Part shown: in pieces, positions 36,237 to 43,979 of the stretch
How the letters are laid out: every line of letters starts with the position of its first letter
How positions within the stretch are numbered: position 1 is the first letter of the stretch
Source of the DNA: Massilibacillus massiliensis
GTDB taxonomy: Bacteria; Bacillota; Negativicutes; FLKF01
NCBI RefSeq assembly: GCF_900086705.1
Contig: NZ_LT575483.1
Location: forward strand, 2,429,442 to 2,493,441
Reading direction: 5' to 3'
DNA: 64,000 nucleotides
Notes under the pieces: generated by a model
Database searches by the model: none
Told to the model about the DNA's origin: nothing
The model's input: the letters and a program-made list of their open reading frames with translations, nothing else
Made by a program: the position numbers and the translations under genes

Positions 36237-36372
36237 AACCTATCTTCGTGCAAGTTTATAAGTGGAACAAACTTAAATAGTTTCTGATGTAGCGACATAA
36301 ATAATTTATTTTGGGGATGTCTGCATAAAAAATGCGGCATCCCTCTTTGGTTCGTTTATGGCAATGAAAAAA
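36237..36372 (+). repeat. Decayed fragment of the intergenic hairpin repeat, copy D
   Basis: The stretch CCTATCTTCGTGCAAG at 36240 and the following TTATAAGTGGAAC match the linker after the dumbbell in copies A and B. A GGGATG...CATCCC hairpin around GCATAAAAAATGC follows, then a remnant of the GGTTCxTTTxTGGCAATG segment. The dumbbell and the two long stems are missing. The hairpin may now act as the gnd terminator. Confidence 0.55.
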
Positions 36373-36470
36373 AGAAATCAGTATTACATTTAGCGTTTTA
36401 CAAATAAAATATGAGTGCAACAGTACCTTTTTTTGTGATTCTGCATATACTAAGCTATATAAAATATGTT

Positions 36471-37943
36471 TGTCAATAACTTATGAAAATGTCACCCTCG
36501 AAAGTAGTTAATTATCGCATGAAAATGTCACTTCAAAAGTTAAGCATAATTTTTAAGAAAGATGCTTTCTAGCATTAAAAGCATATCGTTGTGAGTGTCT
36601 TCAAAAGTAAGTTTTTTAACTAGGCTGTGTCCATACTTAAAATAATGAGTATTTGGTGGTGAATAAGGTTTTTTGCTGGATTGTGGAGCACGCTCGTTAA
36701 CAGATCTTTTTGATTTAATATATGGCAATACCTTAAAAATAGTTTTTTTGAATTGTACAGCGACCCCAATTCTAGGACCTACTAGAACACTTACTTTCGC
36801 TTTGCTGGTAAGCAAAGGTAAATCCGGAGATGTAACGACCTTGAATTGTCTATTGTAAAATGAGAATACGCCACCAGCATCAACAGATCGGGTAAGTTTA
36901 ACGCATAAAATAGAATCAATGTTTAAAGCAACTGATAAAGATCTAAAAGCAGATTCTGTACTTTCTGGTTCTACAGAGAATTTAGCATTGAATAATGCAA
37001 TGTAATTGGTTAAAAACTCATTTGCTTGATCAATGGTTGAAATGTTAGCAATTTTAAACTCCACAGGCAGACGACTTTGTAGTGTTTCCCAAAGCCTTTC
37101 AACTCTTCCTTTAGCTTGAGGGGAACGTGCAGGAATCAAGGTAATGCCAAGCTCGCCCATAGCTCTGCCGAATTGAGTATCATTAACGACCTTTCCTGAA
37201 AGTTGATCTTCAATAGAAAGCTTGCCAGCAAGTGTGGAAAGAAAGATAGCATGTCGGTCGGTGTATAAACTGACAGGGAGACCATGATTTAGAATACATT
37301 GCCGCATGACTTCCCAATAACCATGAAGACACTCATTTTTTGTCATATACAGACCGACAATATTACCAGTAGCGTCATCAATTGCGCCGTGTAAGGAAAA
37401 CTTCTCAGAGGAATTAAACCATTCAAAAGGAGTGGCATCCATTTGAATTAAAAGCCCTTCTTGTGGTTTGCGTTTACGTCTGGGATGAGGTTTAAACCTC
37501 CGTCGTTTCTTCGGGCTTTTGATATTGGCTCGAGTTAGTAAAGAATGGAGAGCAGAATAACTAATCTTAATCTTTTCATTACATTCAAGCAATTCTTGGA
37601 AGTGTTGAAAATTAGCAGACGAGTAGATTTCAGATTGTTTTAGTGTAATAATATCTTTGATTTGTTTATCGTCAAAGGCATGTTGTGGTTTGCGTCCCGT
37701 ATTCTTATGGATGAGGAAGGCGGCACCTTCGGCTATAACTCCTTGTTTAAGCCGTATAATTTGGCGCACACTGATTCCTAAGCTAACGGCAGCTTCAGCA
37801 ATGGTCATATGACCATCAATTGTTTTTGAAATGACGGAGAATCTATTCAGTTGTTTTTCAGACATTAAATAACGCACCTCATTGTTCATGGTGACATTAT
37901 CTCACGATAGTCTACATAGTGACATTATCACAAGTTAAACACA
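36471..37943 (-). mobile_element. Intact insertion sequence, ISNCY/IS1202-like, with 17-bp target duplication
   Basis: A 1473-base element with imperfect 25-bp terminal inverted repeats, 20 of 25 matching, both ending TGT at the outside and AATGTCAC inside. Each end also has a second inner AATGTCAC copy (left near 36525, right near 37893). The 17-bp sequence GCTATATAAAATATGTT occurs directly at both flanks (36454-36470 and 37944-37960), the target site duplication. A single full-length transposase gene fills it. Long duplications are known for the IS1202 group. Confidence 0.9.
36540..37865 (-). CDS. DDE transposase (ISNCY/IS1202-like)
   Basis: A 441-residue transposase with an N-terminal helix-turn-helix (TIAEAAVSLGISVRQIIRLKQG), a basic linker RRRFKPHPRRKRKP and an integrase-type core. 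Catalytic residues: D143 in QMDATPFEW, D203 in YTDRHAIF and E256 in GRVERLWETLQ. The start ATG at 37865 is preceded by GAGGTG; an in-frame ATG at 37889 sits before that site. No frameshift or stop is seen, so it may be active. Confidence 0.9.
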   Translation of the reverse strand: MSEKQLNRFSVISKTIDGHMTIAEAAVSLGISVRQIIRLKQGVIAEGAAFLIHKNTGRKPQHAFDDKQIKDIITLKQSEIYSSANFQHFQELLECNEKIKISYSALHSLLTRANIKSPKKRRRFKPHPRRKRKPQEGLLIQMDATPFEWFNSSEKFSLHGAIDDATGNIVGLYMTKNECLHGYWEVMRQCILNHGLPVSLYTDRHAIFLSTLAGKLSIEDQLSGKVVNDTQFGRAMGELGITLIPARSPQAKGRVERLWETLQSRLPVEFKIANISTIDQANEFLTNYIALFNAKFSVEPESTESAFRSLSVALNIDSILCVKLTRSVDAGGVFSFYNRQFKVVTSPDLPLLTSKAKVSVLVGPRIGVAVQFKKTIFKVLPYIKSKRSVNERAPQSSKKPYSPPNTHYFKYGHSLVKKLTFEDTHNDMLLMLESIFLKNYA

Positions 37944-37960
37944 GCTATATAAAATATGTT

Positions 37961-37989
37961 TTGACAAAAGAATAAAAAGTAGCTATAAT
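37961..37989 (+). promoter_or_regulatory. tRNA-Cys promoter abutting the insertion sequence
   Basis: Exact TTGACA (37961) and exact TATAAT (37984), 17 bases apart. The right target duplication ends at 37960, so the -35 box begins at the very next base. Confidence 0.85.
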
Positions 37990-38030
37990 ATAGCTATTGA
38001 CGCTAAATAGGTTTAGCGAAAATTAAATAC

Positions 38031-38105
<75 letters not shown>

Positions 38106-38119
38106 AAAGTTATTATGAT

Positions 38120-38150
38120 AACTCATAATCTAAGGATTATGAGTTTTTTT
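38120..38150 (+). terminator. Terminator after tRNA-Cys
   Basis: Stem AACTCATAATC / GATTATGAGTT with a TAAG loop and a run of T. Confidence 0.88.
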
Positions 38151-38226
38151 ATTTTAATGTATAGCTTTACAAAAAAGAACATATATTCTATGATGGATAA
38201 GAAAACTTTTTTGGAGTGTATATCAT

Positions 38227-39387
38227 ATGGAAAAATGGGTTATGCATGTGGATATGGACGCTTTTTATGCTGCAATAGAACAGCGTGATCATGAAGAATA
38301 TCGTGGTAAACCCGTCATTGTGGGCGGGCTTAGCAATCGTGGCGTAGTTTCGACTGCCTCTTATGAAGCTCGGAAATTCGGCGTGTTTTCCGCGATGTCA
38401 ATGGTACAAGCACGCAAACGTTGTCCCCAGGGGATTTTTGTTTGGCCAAATCATGCGCATTACAGTCAGGTATCACAACGCATTTTTTCGATTTTATCAG
38501 AATTCTCTCCGACAATTGAGCCGTTATCCTTAGATGAAGCATTTATGGATGTTAGTGGGATGAACTATTTGGTACATGATTGGCGAACTTACGCGATGCA
38601 ATTAAAGGAGCGGATTCAGTCGGAAGTTGGTTTAGTGGCTTCTGTTGGTATTGCACCGAATAAATTTTTAGCCAAATTGGCTTCTGACTTGGAAAAGCCG
38701 AACGGGTTGGTTCTGATTGAACGAGACAATGCAAAACATATCCTTGAGAACTTACCGATTCGACGATTATGGGGTGTTGGCAAGAAATCTGCGATTGAAC
38801 TCCAAAGATTAGGTTTTGAGACAATTGGACAGATTGCGCAAGCAGATCTTAATTTTTTAGTAAAACATTTTGGTAATTTTGCCTATCATATATTTAATTT
38901 AGCAAACGGCAAAGACGATCGGGAAATTGAAGCCGATCGAAGTTTGCAATCGATTGGTAATGAAATTACCTTTGAACAGGATTTGTTGACTCGTGCACAG
39001 GCGGAAACAGAACTTCTCGCTTTATCAGAAAAAGTTGGCTGGCGTTTACGCATGGGAGGCTGTGCAGCACGAACCATTACAATTAAGGTTAGGTTTGCTT
39101 CTTTTACTACGATTACACGGAGCAGGACTTTACCGGCAGCGACCAATTTTGATGAAGAGATTTATCATGCTGTCATCGATTTATATAGAAAAGCTGCAAT
39201 TACAGAAAAGATTCGCTTGCTTGGGGTCACCGGCAGCAATTTAATGATAAATGAGCAGGGCAATTTATTTCAGGAGCAAGATAAGAGAAAAGCGTTATAT
39301 GGAACCGTGGATCAATTGAAAGAGCGGTTTGGCGAGAAAATTATTACAAAAGCAAAGCTGGTAAATCCAATTCAAACTGAAAAATAA
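38227..39387 (+). CDS. dinB: DNA polymerase IV (Y-family)
   Basis: A translesion polymerase of the DinB family, 386 residues. Seen: the first metal-binding motif MHVDMDAFYAAIEQRD near 6-21, the second SLDEAFMDVSG near 102, a helix-hairpin-helix thumb LWGVGKKSA, and a little-finger domain. The C-terminus lacks an obvious beta-clamp peptide of the QLxLF kind, though the tail was only read by eye. The ATG at 38227 follows GGAGTG. It shares a two-way terminator with the 6S RNA. Confidence 0.93.
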   Translation: MEKWVMHVDMDAFYAAIEQRDHEEYRGKPVIVGGLSNRGVVSTASYEARKFGVFSAMSMVQARKRCPQGIFVWPNHAHYSQVSQRIFSILSEFSPTIEPLSLDEAFMDVSGMNYLVHDWRTYAMQLKERIQSEVGLVASVGIAPNKFLAKLASDLEKPNGLVLIERDNAKHILENLPIRRLWGVGKKSAIELQRLGFETIGQIAQADLNFLVKHFGNFAYHIFNLANGKDDREIEADRSLQSIGNEITFEQDLLTRAQAETELLALSEKVGWRLRMGGCAARTITIKVRFASFTTITRSRTLPAATNFDEEIYHAVIDLYRKAAITEKIRLLGVTGSNLMINEQGNLFQEQDKRKALYGTVDQLKERFGEKIITKAKLVNPIQTEK

Positions 39388-39399
39388 TAGTTGACATAA

Positions 39400-39617
39400 C
39401 AAAAAAGACCTTATCAAGAATAAGGTCTTTTAAAATTTTAGCCCGCAATGTCGCTCACTTTTTATGTCTAAACCTGCAGCTTAGCAGGTGGGCATCATAG
39501 CCTTGTTTTTGCTATCCGCTCAAGGCGGCTCAGCAGCCGCAAAACATCCGATTCCCTAATAATAAAAGTAGGTTAGACATATTAAGGTTCGCGTGCATTT
39601 CAGGCATCTTCTCTATG
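39400..39617 (-). ncRNA. ssrS: Probable 6S RNA
   Basis: A minus-strand transcript of about 215 bases with the 6S layout. The 5' end GATGCCTGAAATGC pairs with GCATTGCGGGC at the 3' side. A long imperfect stem includes TATGTCTAACCT / AGGTTTAGACATA, then a large open central part with small hairpins (GGCTGCTGAGCC and CCTGC / GCAGG). A strong promoter precedes it and a terminator (39404-39430) closes it. There is no open frame of note. 6S RNA traps sigma-A RNA polymerase by mimicking an open promoter. I recognised it by shape, not by exact match. Confidence 0.65.
39404..39430. terminator. Bidirectional terminator between dinB and 6S RNA
   Basis: Stem AAAGACCTTAT / ATAAGGTCTTT with runs of A on the left and T on the right, usable from both sides. 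Confidence 0.85.
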
Positions 39618-39623
39618 TTTGTA

Positions 39624-39652
39624 ATGATACCATAAATAAAACAGGTATGCAA
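39624..39652 (-). promoter_or_regulatory. Promoter of the probable 6S RNA
   Basis: Minus strand: TTGCAT (39652-39647), 17 bases, TATCAT (39629-39624). Start predicted near 39617. Confidence 0.75.
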
Positions 39653-39839
39653 GTCAGAAGATCTGTATTTTTAGTTTAAATTTTTAGAATTTTATTAAGT
39701 TTACATAATATATATAATCAATGCGTGCGTATGCATCAATTATGATATCGAAATAAAGGTTTTTTTTATGATATGGCGAATCAAGTTACTTGTTATTTAC
39801 GTTGTATATTCTATAATATGCACATATAAGGAGAATGTT

Positions 39840-40442
39840 ATGACAATTGAAGAAAAAAAATTGATAAATGCGATATTAGCGAGACCTGGGCAAGAACCGG
39901 AAATATGTCAATTGCCCATGAATGTCGATGAACAGATAGAAGAAATTTCCAATATTTTAGATGGCAATATTGGTAGTACAGAGTTTTTTGATATCGGCAA
40001 TGGTGCATCACTTTGGATTTTGGTGAATGATTTTGCTGTACCATTGGGATTAAAGCCAAATCGCCACTTACCAGGCAAGGATCAGGATGAAATTTTATTT
40101 GGAAATATTATTTTTATTGCAATTTATAATGAAGAAAGTGAGTTTGAAGGGTCGGTAAATATGCCTGAACATGTTTGCCGTATGTTTATCGAACAGATCA
40201 AACAGAATTTCAAAGCTTGTAATGGCGATGAAAAGCCGCGTTCACAAGATGAGGTATACATCGACAGTGAAAATGAACGCAGTTTCAAATGGCGTGAAAT
40301 AGAAAAACCTAAGAATGTAGATGATTTTATTCCCGCAGGTCGTGCAAAACTGATTAAACATGATACCCATGAAATCATCGAAATTAATGGTCGTTATTTT
40401 AAACAAGTGACGATTGCGACAAAAAAGACTCCATTACAGTAA
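39840..40442 (+). CDS. Hypothetical protein, DUF3846-like N-terminal domain
   Basis: A 200-residue soluble protein. The N-terminal 130 residues (ARPGQEPEICQLPMNVDEQIEEISNI, then LWILVNDFAVPLGLKPNRHLP and DEILFGNIIFIAIY) resemble DUF3846, often found on plasmids and phages. This is a by-eye resemblance. The C-terminal part is acidic, then basic. The ATG at 39840 follows AAGGAGAATG; upstream in-frame codons lack a ribosome site. It converges with the terpene synthase gene, 11 bases away. Role unknown. Confidence 0.6.
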   Translation: MTIEEKKLINAILARPGQEPEICQLPMNVDEQIEEISNILDGNIGSTEFFDIGNGASLWILVNDFAVPLGLKPNRHLPGKDQDEILFGNIIFIAIYNEESEFEGSVNMPEHVCRMFIEQIKQNFKACNGDEKPRSQDEVYIDSENERSFKWREIEKPKNVDDFIPAGRAKLIKHDTHEIIEINGRYFKQVTIATKKTPLQ

Positions 40443-40453
40443 AGAAAATGGAT

Positions 40454-41521
40454 TTATAGCACCTTTTGATGTCGTAGTACCTTGCAAAAGCCGTATAAAA
40501 GTTTTGCAGAGACTCCAGCTTGATTGAGTAAATCATTTCGGATTGCTTTTTCTGTTGGAGTCTTAATTTTTTTGTCTGATAAATAGAGTGCAAGCAGTCC
40601 CTGTACAATGGTCTTTGTAAAAAAACTATGAGGTGTAAATTCAGCTCTTGCATAAGCTTCTCTATAGAACATCCGAAGTCGATAAGAGATCTGCGCTGCA
40701 TTTTTATAGTAGAAGATAAAATTAAGATCATTATTTAAGCGATCTTCAGCTTGGTCAATAAAATAATCAAGCTGAATATGCAGTCCACAAATCCAAGGGA
40801 AATAAGCATCTGTTACAGCCTCGACTTCAGTTTTTGTTAGTGTCGGCTGATAGGCGATCGCAGCCAGTACAAACATCCCTAGTGTCGAACCAGTCGCTGC
40901 GGCAAATTCCCAGTTTGTTAGTGTATCTGTCGTATTGCATTCATTTAACCACGTGAGCATAGCTTCTTCACGTAAAGCAGGGTCAATATGCTTGTAAGTT
41001 TGTAATTCACAATAAAGTGCAGCAAATTTCAAAATCGAAGGCTTTACCAAAAGATAATTCGGTATGTTTTTAATAATAGATTGACAGGTGATCACAAGAT
41101 TATTTAGATAGCCGCCATCCTCTTTGAAGGGATAGAATGCATAATACGGATGCAGGGCTGCATCGGGGTCTAGTGCATCTGTCATTGCTAGATGCAACTG
41201 CTTAAATGCTGCGGCATCCGTAACAGCAGCACGATCGCACAAATTATCTAAATAATCACTGATTGTTTGCAAAGCAACAATGAATTTTATAAATTCTTCG
41301 GTAGGAACACCTGGATAGATGCTGTAAAAATTACCGCCCTGACAATGAAATCGTTTGCTAGCGATGCTAGATAAAGCTTGCATTTGTAGTTCACCATGCA
41401 TATTTTGTTTTGCATATGCCTGCCAATAGTTTACTTCTTGATTTACACTTGGCAGAACTTTCGTCAGAAATTGCTGGATCATTTTGATACTTGCAGTGGT
41501 GTTAAAGATTTTTTTGTTCAT
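40454..41521 (-). CDS. ytpB: DUF2600 / YtpB-like terpene synthase
   Basis: A 355-residue protein resembling B. subtilis YtpB (tetraprenyl-beta-curcumene synthase), which cyclises a C35 isoprenyl diphosphate. Acidic motifs likely to bind Mg-diphosphate are TISDYLDNLCDR near 87-98 and LHIQLDYFIDQAEDR near 250. No signal peptide is evident. It starts at ATG 41521 with GGAGGTTT upstream. The DUF441 gene lies upstream on the same strand 65 bases away. The family call is fairly firm; the exact substrate is inferred. Confidence 0.8.
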   Translation of the reverse strand: MNKKIFNTTASIKMIQQFLTKVLPSVNQEVNYWQAYAKQNMHGELQMQALSSIASKRFHCQGGNFYSIYPGVPTEEFIKFIVALQTISDYLDNLCDRAAVTDAAAFKQLHLAMTDALDPDAALHPYYAFYPFKEDGGYLNNLVITCQSIIKNIPNYLLVKPSILKFAALYCELQTYKHIDPALREEAMLTWLNECNTTDTLTNWEFAAATGSTLGMFVLAAIAYQPTLTKTEVEAVTDAYFPWICGLHIQLDYFIDQAEDRLNNDLNFIFYYKNAAQISYRLRMFYREAYARAEFTPHSFFTKTIVQGLLALYLSDKKIKTPTEKAIRNDLLNQAGVSAKLLYGFCKVLRHQKVL

Positions 41522-41586
41522 TTAAAAACCTCCGCTCTGTAAAAACACAGTATAGGATAAGATATTCGCAAAGAAATAGGTGTATG

Positions 41587-42042
41587 TTAGTGAAATAATT
41601 TGCCCAGTGATAAAATCATATAAACCATACCAGCCGCAATTAAAGGGCCTACGGTAATTCCTTTGAAGAAGAATACCCCGATCATTGTACCAATGATCAA
41701 AGAACTCACAATTTCTGGGGATGATTTTAATAAATCAATGCCAATTCCACCGGAAAAAGCCGCAAAGATACCGGCGAGAATAGCAATAATTCCAAGTGGG
41801 CTTTTAAAAGACTCCAGTATGATGGGTAAAGTAATTCGTCCAGTTGCAATGGGGACTAAAATTGCGATTGTTAATAACATAATACCTAAACTTAAGCCAT
41901 GTGCTTCAATTGTAGGAAATAACGCATCTAAACCGAGTAGTTTCATAATAATTAGAATGCCTGTTGCATAGGCAACGGACATATTATGACCGAAAAAGCT
42001 AATTGCAAAAATTGCAAGTAAGGGAATATACGTGTTATTCAT
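41587..42042 (-). CDS. DUF441 family membrane protein
   Basis: A 151-residue protein with about five hydrophobic helices; Gly-rich segments such as AFSGGIGIDLL and GTMIGVFFFKGITVGPLIAAG are typical of DUF441 (YeaL-like). Function is unknown for the family. The start ATG at 42042 (MNNTYIPLLAIF) has AAAGGAT upstream; a more upstream in-frame ATG at 42060 does not. It precedes the terpene synthase gene on the same strand. Confidence 0.8.
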   Translation of the reverse strand: MNNTYIPLLAIFAISFFGHNMSVAYATGILIIMKLLGLDALFPTIEAHGLSLGIMLLTIAILVPIATGRITLPIILESFKSPLGIIAILAGIFAAFSGGIGIDLLKSSPEIVSSLIIGTMIGVFFFKGITVGPLIAAGMVYMILSLGKLFH

Positions 42043-42402
42043 TTTGTCGTATCCTTTCAATATTAAAGATCAGTACATAGTTTATAGTATGTAGAGAAAC
42101 AAGCATGTTGATTACCTTAAATACTATCAGTTTACACTGAATGAAGAAAAAAATAAACAGGGGAATCTAAAGCAAAGGGTTTCGTTAGGTGTGGTAGTGT
42201 AAATGAAATGCTAAAGTAAAATTTTTATGTATAATGCTAAAATAATTTGTTACAATGTATGTTATATGCAAACGGCTTGAAAAAGGGAATGAAAAAATTA
42301 ACGAGACAAATTTCTTTATAAATATTATAATGATAACATGGTGATTGTTGTTAATATGTAAAATTGATAATATTTTATAAGAATTTAAAGGAGTATATTT
42401 GG
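42043..42402. other. AT-rich divergent intergenic region
   Basis: About 360 bases between two divergent genes with no credible frame. It should hold promoters for both sides; several TATAAT-like boxes are present but the AT richness prevents a clear choice. No hairpin of note. Confidence 0.5.
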
Positions 42403-42696
42403 ATGGAAAATATTTATCGTGTAGCAATACACTATAATGAAGACAATGGTTATATTGAATATGCAAAGGAAGAAAAAGCTGCAAAAGTTGTGTTAGAAAC
42501 GGTGGATAAAAAAGAACAAGTAGAATCTTATTTAGCACAAACGCATGAAATAAATGTACCTAATGAAACAATTCTTGATTTTTCAAAGCGAATGGTAAAT
42601 CCTTTAAATAGCCTGGAAGAATTCAAATTATCTTTGACAAGGTTATGGGGGATTACTGGTGTTTATGTTGATTGGAGCAGACCAGTAAACGTATAA
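42403..42696 (+). CDS. Hypothetical 97-aa protein
   Basis: A soluble protein that I do not recognise. It starts MENIYRVAIHYNEDNGYIEYAKEEKAAKVVLET and ends GVYVDWSRPVNV, alternating strands and helices. The ATG at 42403 follows AAAGGAG. It stands alone with a strong GGGGTGGCGCAT hairpin (part of repeat copy C) as terminator. Codon use looks native. Confidence 0.65.
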   Translation: MENIYRVAIHYNEDNGYIEYAKEEKAAKVVLETVDKKEQVESYLAQTHEINVPNETILDFSKRMVNPLNSLEEFKLSLTRLWGITGVYVDWSRPVNV

Positions 42697-42714
42697 TTAT
42701 TTATATTGAATGAA

Positions 42715-42985
42715 ATAAGGGGTGGCGCATTTTTTAATGCGCCACCCCTATTTTTCGCGTATTTGGTCTTTCCGGAAAAACATGTTCCGAAGGATGAAAA
42801 ATAACTGACTTACGTAAAGAAATTCGTTTGTCTGAGCGAAGCGAGTTTAGAATTTTAGTAAGTCAGTCATTTTTCAAGTGTTTTGGAGGTTTGGGCCTAG
42901 ACTTTTTGGTCCTTTTGTGGCAATGACAAAAGGACATTTACGTGTTTATGGATGGATTAAGATTTTTATAAATAAAATCTTAGTT
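42715..42985 (+). repeat. Large intergenic hairpin repeat, copy C (partial)
   Basis: Same orientation as copy B and lacking the dumbbell and the 16-bp stem. It begins with AGGGGTGGCGCAT / ATGCGCCACCCCT, which replaces the GCCGCAT hairpin. Then come the conserved TTTCCGGAAAAA and GTTCCGAAGGATGAAAAAT blocks, the long stem (AACTGACTTAC / GTAAGTCAGTC at 42803 to 42870), the GGAGGTTTGGGCCTAGACTTTTTGGTCC block and a closing AAGATTTT / AAAATCTT stem. It lies between converging genes. Confidence 0.85.
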
Positions 42986-42987
42986 GT

Positions 42988-43707
42988 TTATTTTTTCGCA
43001 TATAGTGCGAATAACGGTGGTGTATCATAACGCATGGTGGTTGTTTCTTTGTGGACTTTATTTTCTATAGCTTCATAACTTTTACAAGAATGAAAGCCGA
43101 TGTTTTGCAATACTGTTATATCCCATTGAGGTCTTTTCCTTTGGCTGATGGGTAACCCATTTTTCAATGCATCACATTCAGCGAGTAATTTTGTATCGAT
43201 TCCATGGTGTACATTTTGTGTTTTTTGCGCTTCGTTATAAAAAGAAATTTGCCCATAATCAGAATCGAAGTTCAATAAAGTTCCCCCTGATTTTAATAAA
43301 CGAAACCACTCGTTATAAGCCATTTCTACATTTGGCAGCGTCCAGGTAAGATTACGTGAAAGGATAACATCAAAGGTCTGTGCAGAAAAATCCATTTTTT
43401 GTGCGTCCATACAAAAAAATGAAATATCGCAACCGTATGTTTCTGCGTTTTGTTTTGCCTGTCCAATCATTTCAGTTGCTGCATCAATGCCAGTCACTGT
43501 ATGTCCGAGTTGCGCCATTAAAATAGCAAAAAAGCCTGTTCCAGTTCCGACATCTAAAATATTTAAAGTGTTGCCAGCTGGTAATAGTTCGCAGATAAAT
43601 GATTGCCAGGCTGCAGCATCCTTACTTTCCAGTTCTTTGCGACGAATTCTATTAAACTCTTCACTGCGTTCGTTCCAATATTTTTTGATTCTACATGCTA
43701 TATCCAC
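42988..43707 (-). CDS. SAM-dependent class I methyltransferase
   Basis: A 239-residue Methyltransf_11-like enzyme. Motif I is ILDVGTGTGFFAILMAQLGHTVTGIDAA near 50-77; the post-motif region FDVILSRNLTWTLPNVE and a typical late strand are present. Substrate is unknown. It starts at ATG 43707 with GGAGGCT upstream. It lies back to back with the nickel uptake genes, but no functional link is shown. Confidence 0.85.
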   Translation of the reverse strand: MDIACRIKKYWNERSEEFNRIRRKELESKDAAAWQSFICELLPAGNTLNILDVGTGTGFFAILMAQLGHTVTGIDAATEMIGQAKQNAETYGCDISFFCMDAQKMDFSAQTFDVILSRNLTWTLPNVEMAYNEWFRLLKSGGTLLNFDSDYGQISFYNEAQKTQNVHHGIDTKLLAECDALKNGLPISQRKRPQWDITVLQNIGFHSCKSYEAIENKVHKETTTMRYDTPPLFALYAKK

Positions 43708-43813
43708 AGACAGCCTCCTTTTCTCCTTGTCTATTATAACGAAAAAGAAGTCATTGCATAAGCCGTCCCCCGGGATATAAAAGAAAAGTTTTTATTGCAA
43801 CCCCCACCCCGGC

Positions 43814-43842
43814 TTGTGGAAAAATTTTACCCTTCTTATAAT
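43814..43842 (+). promoter_or_regulatory. Promoter of the first nikA, with a long leader
   Basis: TTGTGG at 43814 and exact TATAAT at 43837, 17 bases apart. The start codon is about 130 bases beyond the predicted start. The leader contains CCTAT / ATAGG and GTATC / GATAC hairpins and may be regulatory, but matches no riboswitch I can verify. Confidence 0.6.
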
Positions 43843-43979
43843 TTAAAAGTATATAAGGCAGATAATTTCAACTGTAGACAACCTATAGACAAATAGGCAC
43901 AGAGGTCGGCAATGCGCGAGTATCGTAGCCATCTCAGCAAGATACCGTTGCTAAAAATTGAAAAATCAGGAGGAACGTT

